The notes below the pieces were generated by a model, which was given only the letters and a program-made list of their open reading frames with translations, was not told the origin of the DNA and ran no database searches. 5,307 nt of DNA from an uncultured Dorea sp. (GTDB lineage Bacteria > Bacillota_A > Clostridia > Lachnospirales > Lachnospiraceae), in NCBI GenBank assembly GCA_948468495.1, contig CAOKJI010000174.1, forward strand, positions 1 through 5,307, given 5' to 3'. Each line of letters opens with the position of its first letter. Positions within the stretch are counted from its first letter, which is position 1. This document shows positions 4,076-5,307 of this stretch, piece by piece. Made by a program: the position numbers and the translations under genes.

Positions 4076-5307
4076 ATGTGTGGAATTGTAGGTTATGTAG
4101 GTGAGAGTCAGGCGGCGCCGATTCTTTTGGAGGGGCTGGCAAAGCTGGAATACAGGGGGTATGATTCAGCAGGAATCGCGGTTTATAATGGCAATGAAGT
4201 GCAGATGAAAAAGGCGATGGGAAGGCTGAAAGTATTAAGTGAACTGACTCATGACGGGGAATTAATGCCGGGAACGATGGGAATCGGGCATACCAGGTGG
4301 GCGACTCATGGGGCGCCTTCAGATACCAATGCGCATCCGCATTTCAACAAGGATGAAAGTATTGTGGTAGTTCACAATGGTATTATTGAAAACTATTTAA
4401 AATTAAAAAAGCGTCTGACGGAAAAAGGGTATGAATTTATATCAGAGACCGATACAGAGATTATTGCACATCTCCTGGATTATTATTACAAAGGAGATCC
4501 TTTGGAGGCAATTACTAAGGTCATGCACCGCATGGAAGGCTCTTATGCTCTCGGTCTGATTTTTGCAGACCATCCGAATGAGTTGTATGCGGTTCGTAAG
4601 GACAGTCCTCTGATTGTAGGGCATACGAAAGATGGAAGTATTATTGCCTCCGACGTACCGGCGGTTTTGAAATACACCAGAGACGTGGTGTTTATTCAGA
4701 ATGAGGAGATTGTAAAACTTACGAAGGATAATATGGAGTTTTACAATATTGACGAGGAACCGATTGAGAAAGAGACCACGCATATAGAGTGGGATGTGAA
4801 TGCTGCCGAGAAGGGCGGCTATGAGCATTTTATGCTGAAGGAGATGTATGAACAGCCGAAGGCGATTTTGGATACATTTTCTCCGCGGATTAAGGATGGT
4901 CAGATTGTAATTGAAGAGCTGGGGATGTCCGATGAGGAGATGAAGAACATTAAAAAAATTATGATTGTGGCCTGCGGTTCCGCCTATCATGTCGGCATGA
5001 CGGCCAAGTATGTCTATGAAGGTCTGGCAAGGATTCCGGTGGAAGTGGATCTGGCGTCAGAGTTCCGGTATCGGGACCCAATTATCGAGGAGGGAACCCT
5101 TCTTCTGATTATCAGTCAGTCTGGTGAGACGGCGGATTCTCTGGCGGCGCTTCGGGAAGCGCAGGCGAAGGGCGGCAGAGTGCTTGGTATTGTAAATGTA
5201 GTGGGAAGCTCGATTGCAAGAGAGGCGGATAATGTCATGTATACATGGGCGGGACCGGAGATTGCCGTTGCAACCACGAAGGCATATACGGCGCAGCTTA
5301 TCGCACA
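4076..5307 (+). CDS. glmS: Glutamine--fructose-6-phosphate aminotransferase (isomerizing), 5' part
   Basis: GlmS converts fructose-6-phosphate and glutamine to glucosamine-6-phosphate and glutamate, the first committed step to UDP-GlcNAc for peptidoglycan and other wall polymers. It is cytosolic. The frame is open from ATG 4076 to the window edge, giving 410 whole codons of a family usually near 600 residues, so the last third is missing only because the window ends. The glutaminase domain shows Cys2 (MCGIVGY, the nucleophile after Met removal), EYRGYDSAG (25-33), HTRWATHG (72-79), HNGIIENY (100-107) and SETDTE (123-128). GYEHFMLKEMYEQP (248-261) links to the first sugar isomerase (SIS) domain, with VACGSAYH (298-305) and IISQSGETADSL (345-356), then GPEIAVATTKAYT (393-405). 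AAAGGAG (4062-4068) lies seven bases before the ATG. The 90-base upstream gap is too short for, and shows no match to, a glmS ribozyme. Confidence 0.97.
   Translation, partial: MCGIVGYVGESQAAPILLEGLAKLEYRGYDSAGIAVYNGNEVQMKKAMGRLKVLSELTHDGELMPGTMGIGHTRWATHGAPSDTNAHPHFNKDESIVVVHNGIIENYLKLKKRLTEKGYEFISETDTEIIAHLLDYYYKGDPLEAITKVMHRMEGSYALGLIFADHPNELYAVRKDSPLIVGHTKDGSIIASDVPAVLKYTRDVVFIQNEEIVKLTKDNMEFYNIDEEPIEKETTHIEWDVNAAEKGGYEHFMLKEMYEQPKAILDTFSPRIKDGQIVIEELGMSDEEMKNIKKIMIVACGSAYHVGMTAKYVYEGLARIPVEVDLASEFRYRDPIIEEGTLLLIISQSGETADSLAALREAQAKGGRVLGIVNVVGSSIAREADNVMYTWAGPEIAVATTKAYTAQLIA

Noticed and set aside
4442..4990. A 182-codon open frame on the minus strand inside glmS
   Set aside because: It lies wholly antisense to a clearly conserved GlmS sequence and its product shows no recognisable domain. 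It is a shadow frame.

Overview
The window looks like a cell-envelope polysaccharide locus from a low-to-mid GC Gram-positive anaerobe. Clostridia, and Lachnospiraceae in particular, is the best guess. This rests on AAGGA/GGAGG ribosome binding sites, codon choice, a LytR-CpsA-Psr (LCP) wall ligase, the style of the GlmS sequence, and a cohesin-like surface protein. Everything readable is on the + strand: the last codons of an unidentified gene (1-89), three complete genes and the first two thirds of glmS.

Region by region: 1-89 is the end of an upstream CDS. 91-1017 is a family 2 glycosyltransferase of rhamnosyltransferase type, one base after that stop codon. 1018-1129 is a 112-base intergenic stretch with a good sigma-A-type promoter (TTGAAA-17-TAATAT), followed by three direct copies of TGTTACA, the last of which exactly fills the gap between ribosome binding site and start codon. 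1130-2446 is the LCP protein, with an Asp/Gly/Ser/Tyr-rich tail of about 88 residues after its catalytic domain. 2462-3985 follows 15 bases later and encodes a type I membrane protein: signal peptide, cohesin-like domain, a twice-repeated extracellular module, one transmembrane helix and a long cytosolic tail of alternating acidic and lysine-rich blocks. 3986-4075 holds two inverted repeats, the second shaped like an intrinsic terminator. 4076-5307 is the 5' part of glmS, which runs off the window.

How they may work together: the glycosyltransferase would build a (probably rhamnose-containing) surface glycan, the LCP protein would attach such a lipid-linked glycan to peptidoglycan, and GlmS makes glucosamine-6-phosphate for UDP-GlcNAc, the precursor of wall polymers. 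The cohesin-like protein has no assigned function. It is probably co-transcribed with the LCP gene and is the most interesting item here. No mobile element, CRISPR array, tRNA or rRNA was seen, and no stretch over 300 bases lacks a gene.
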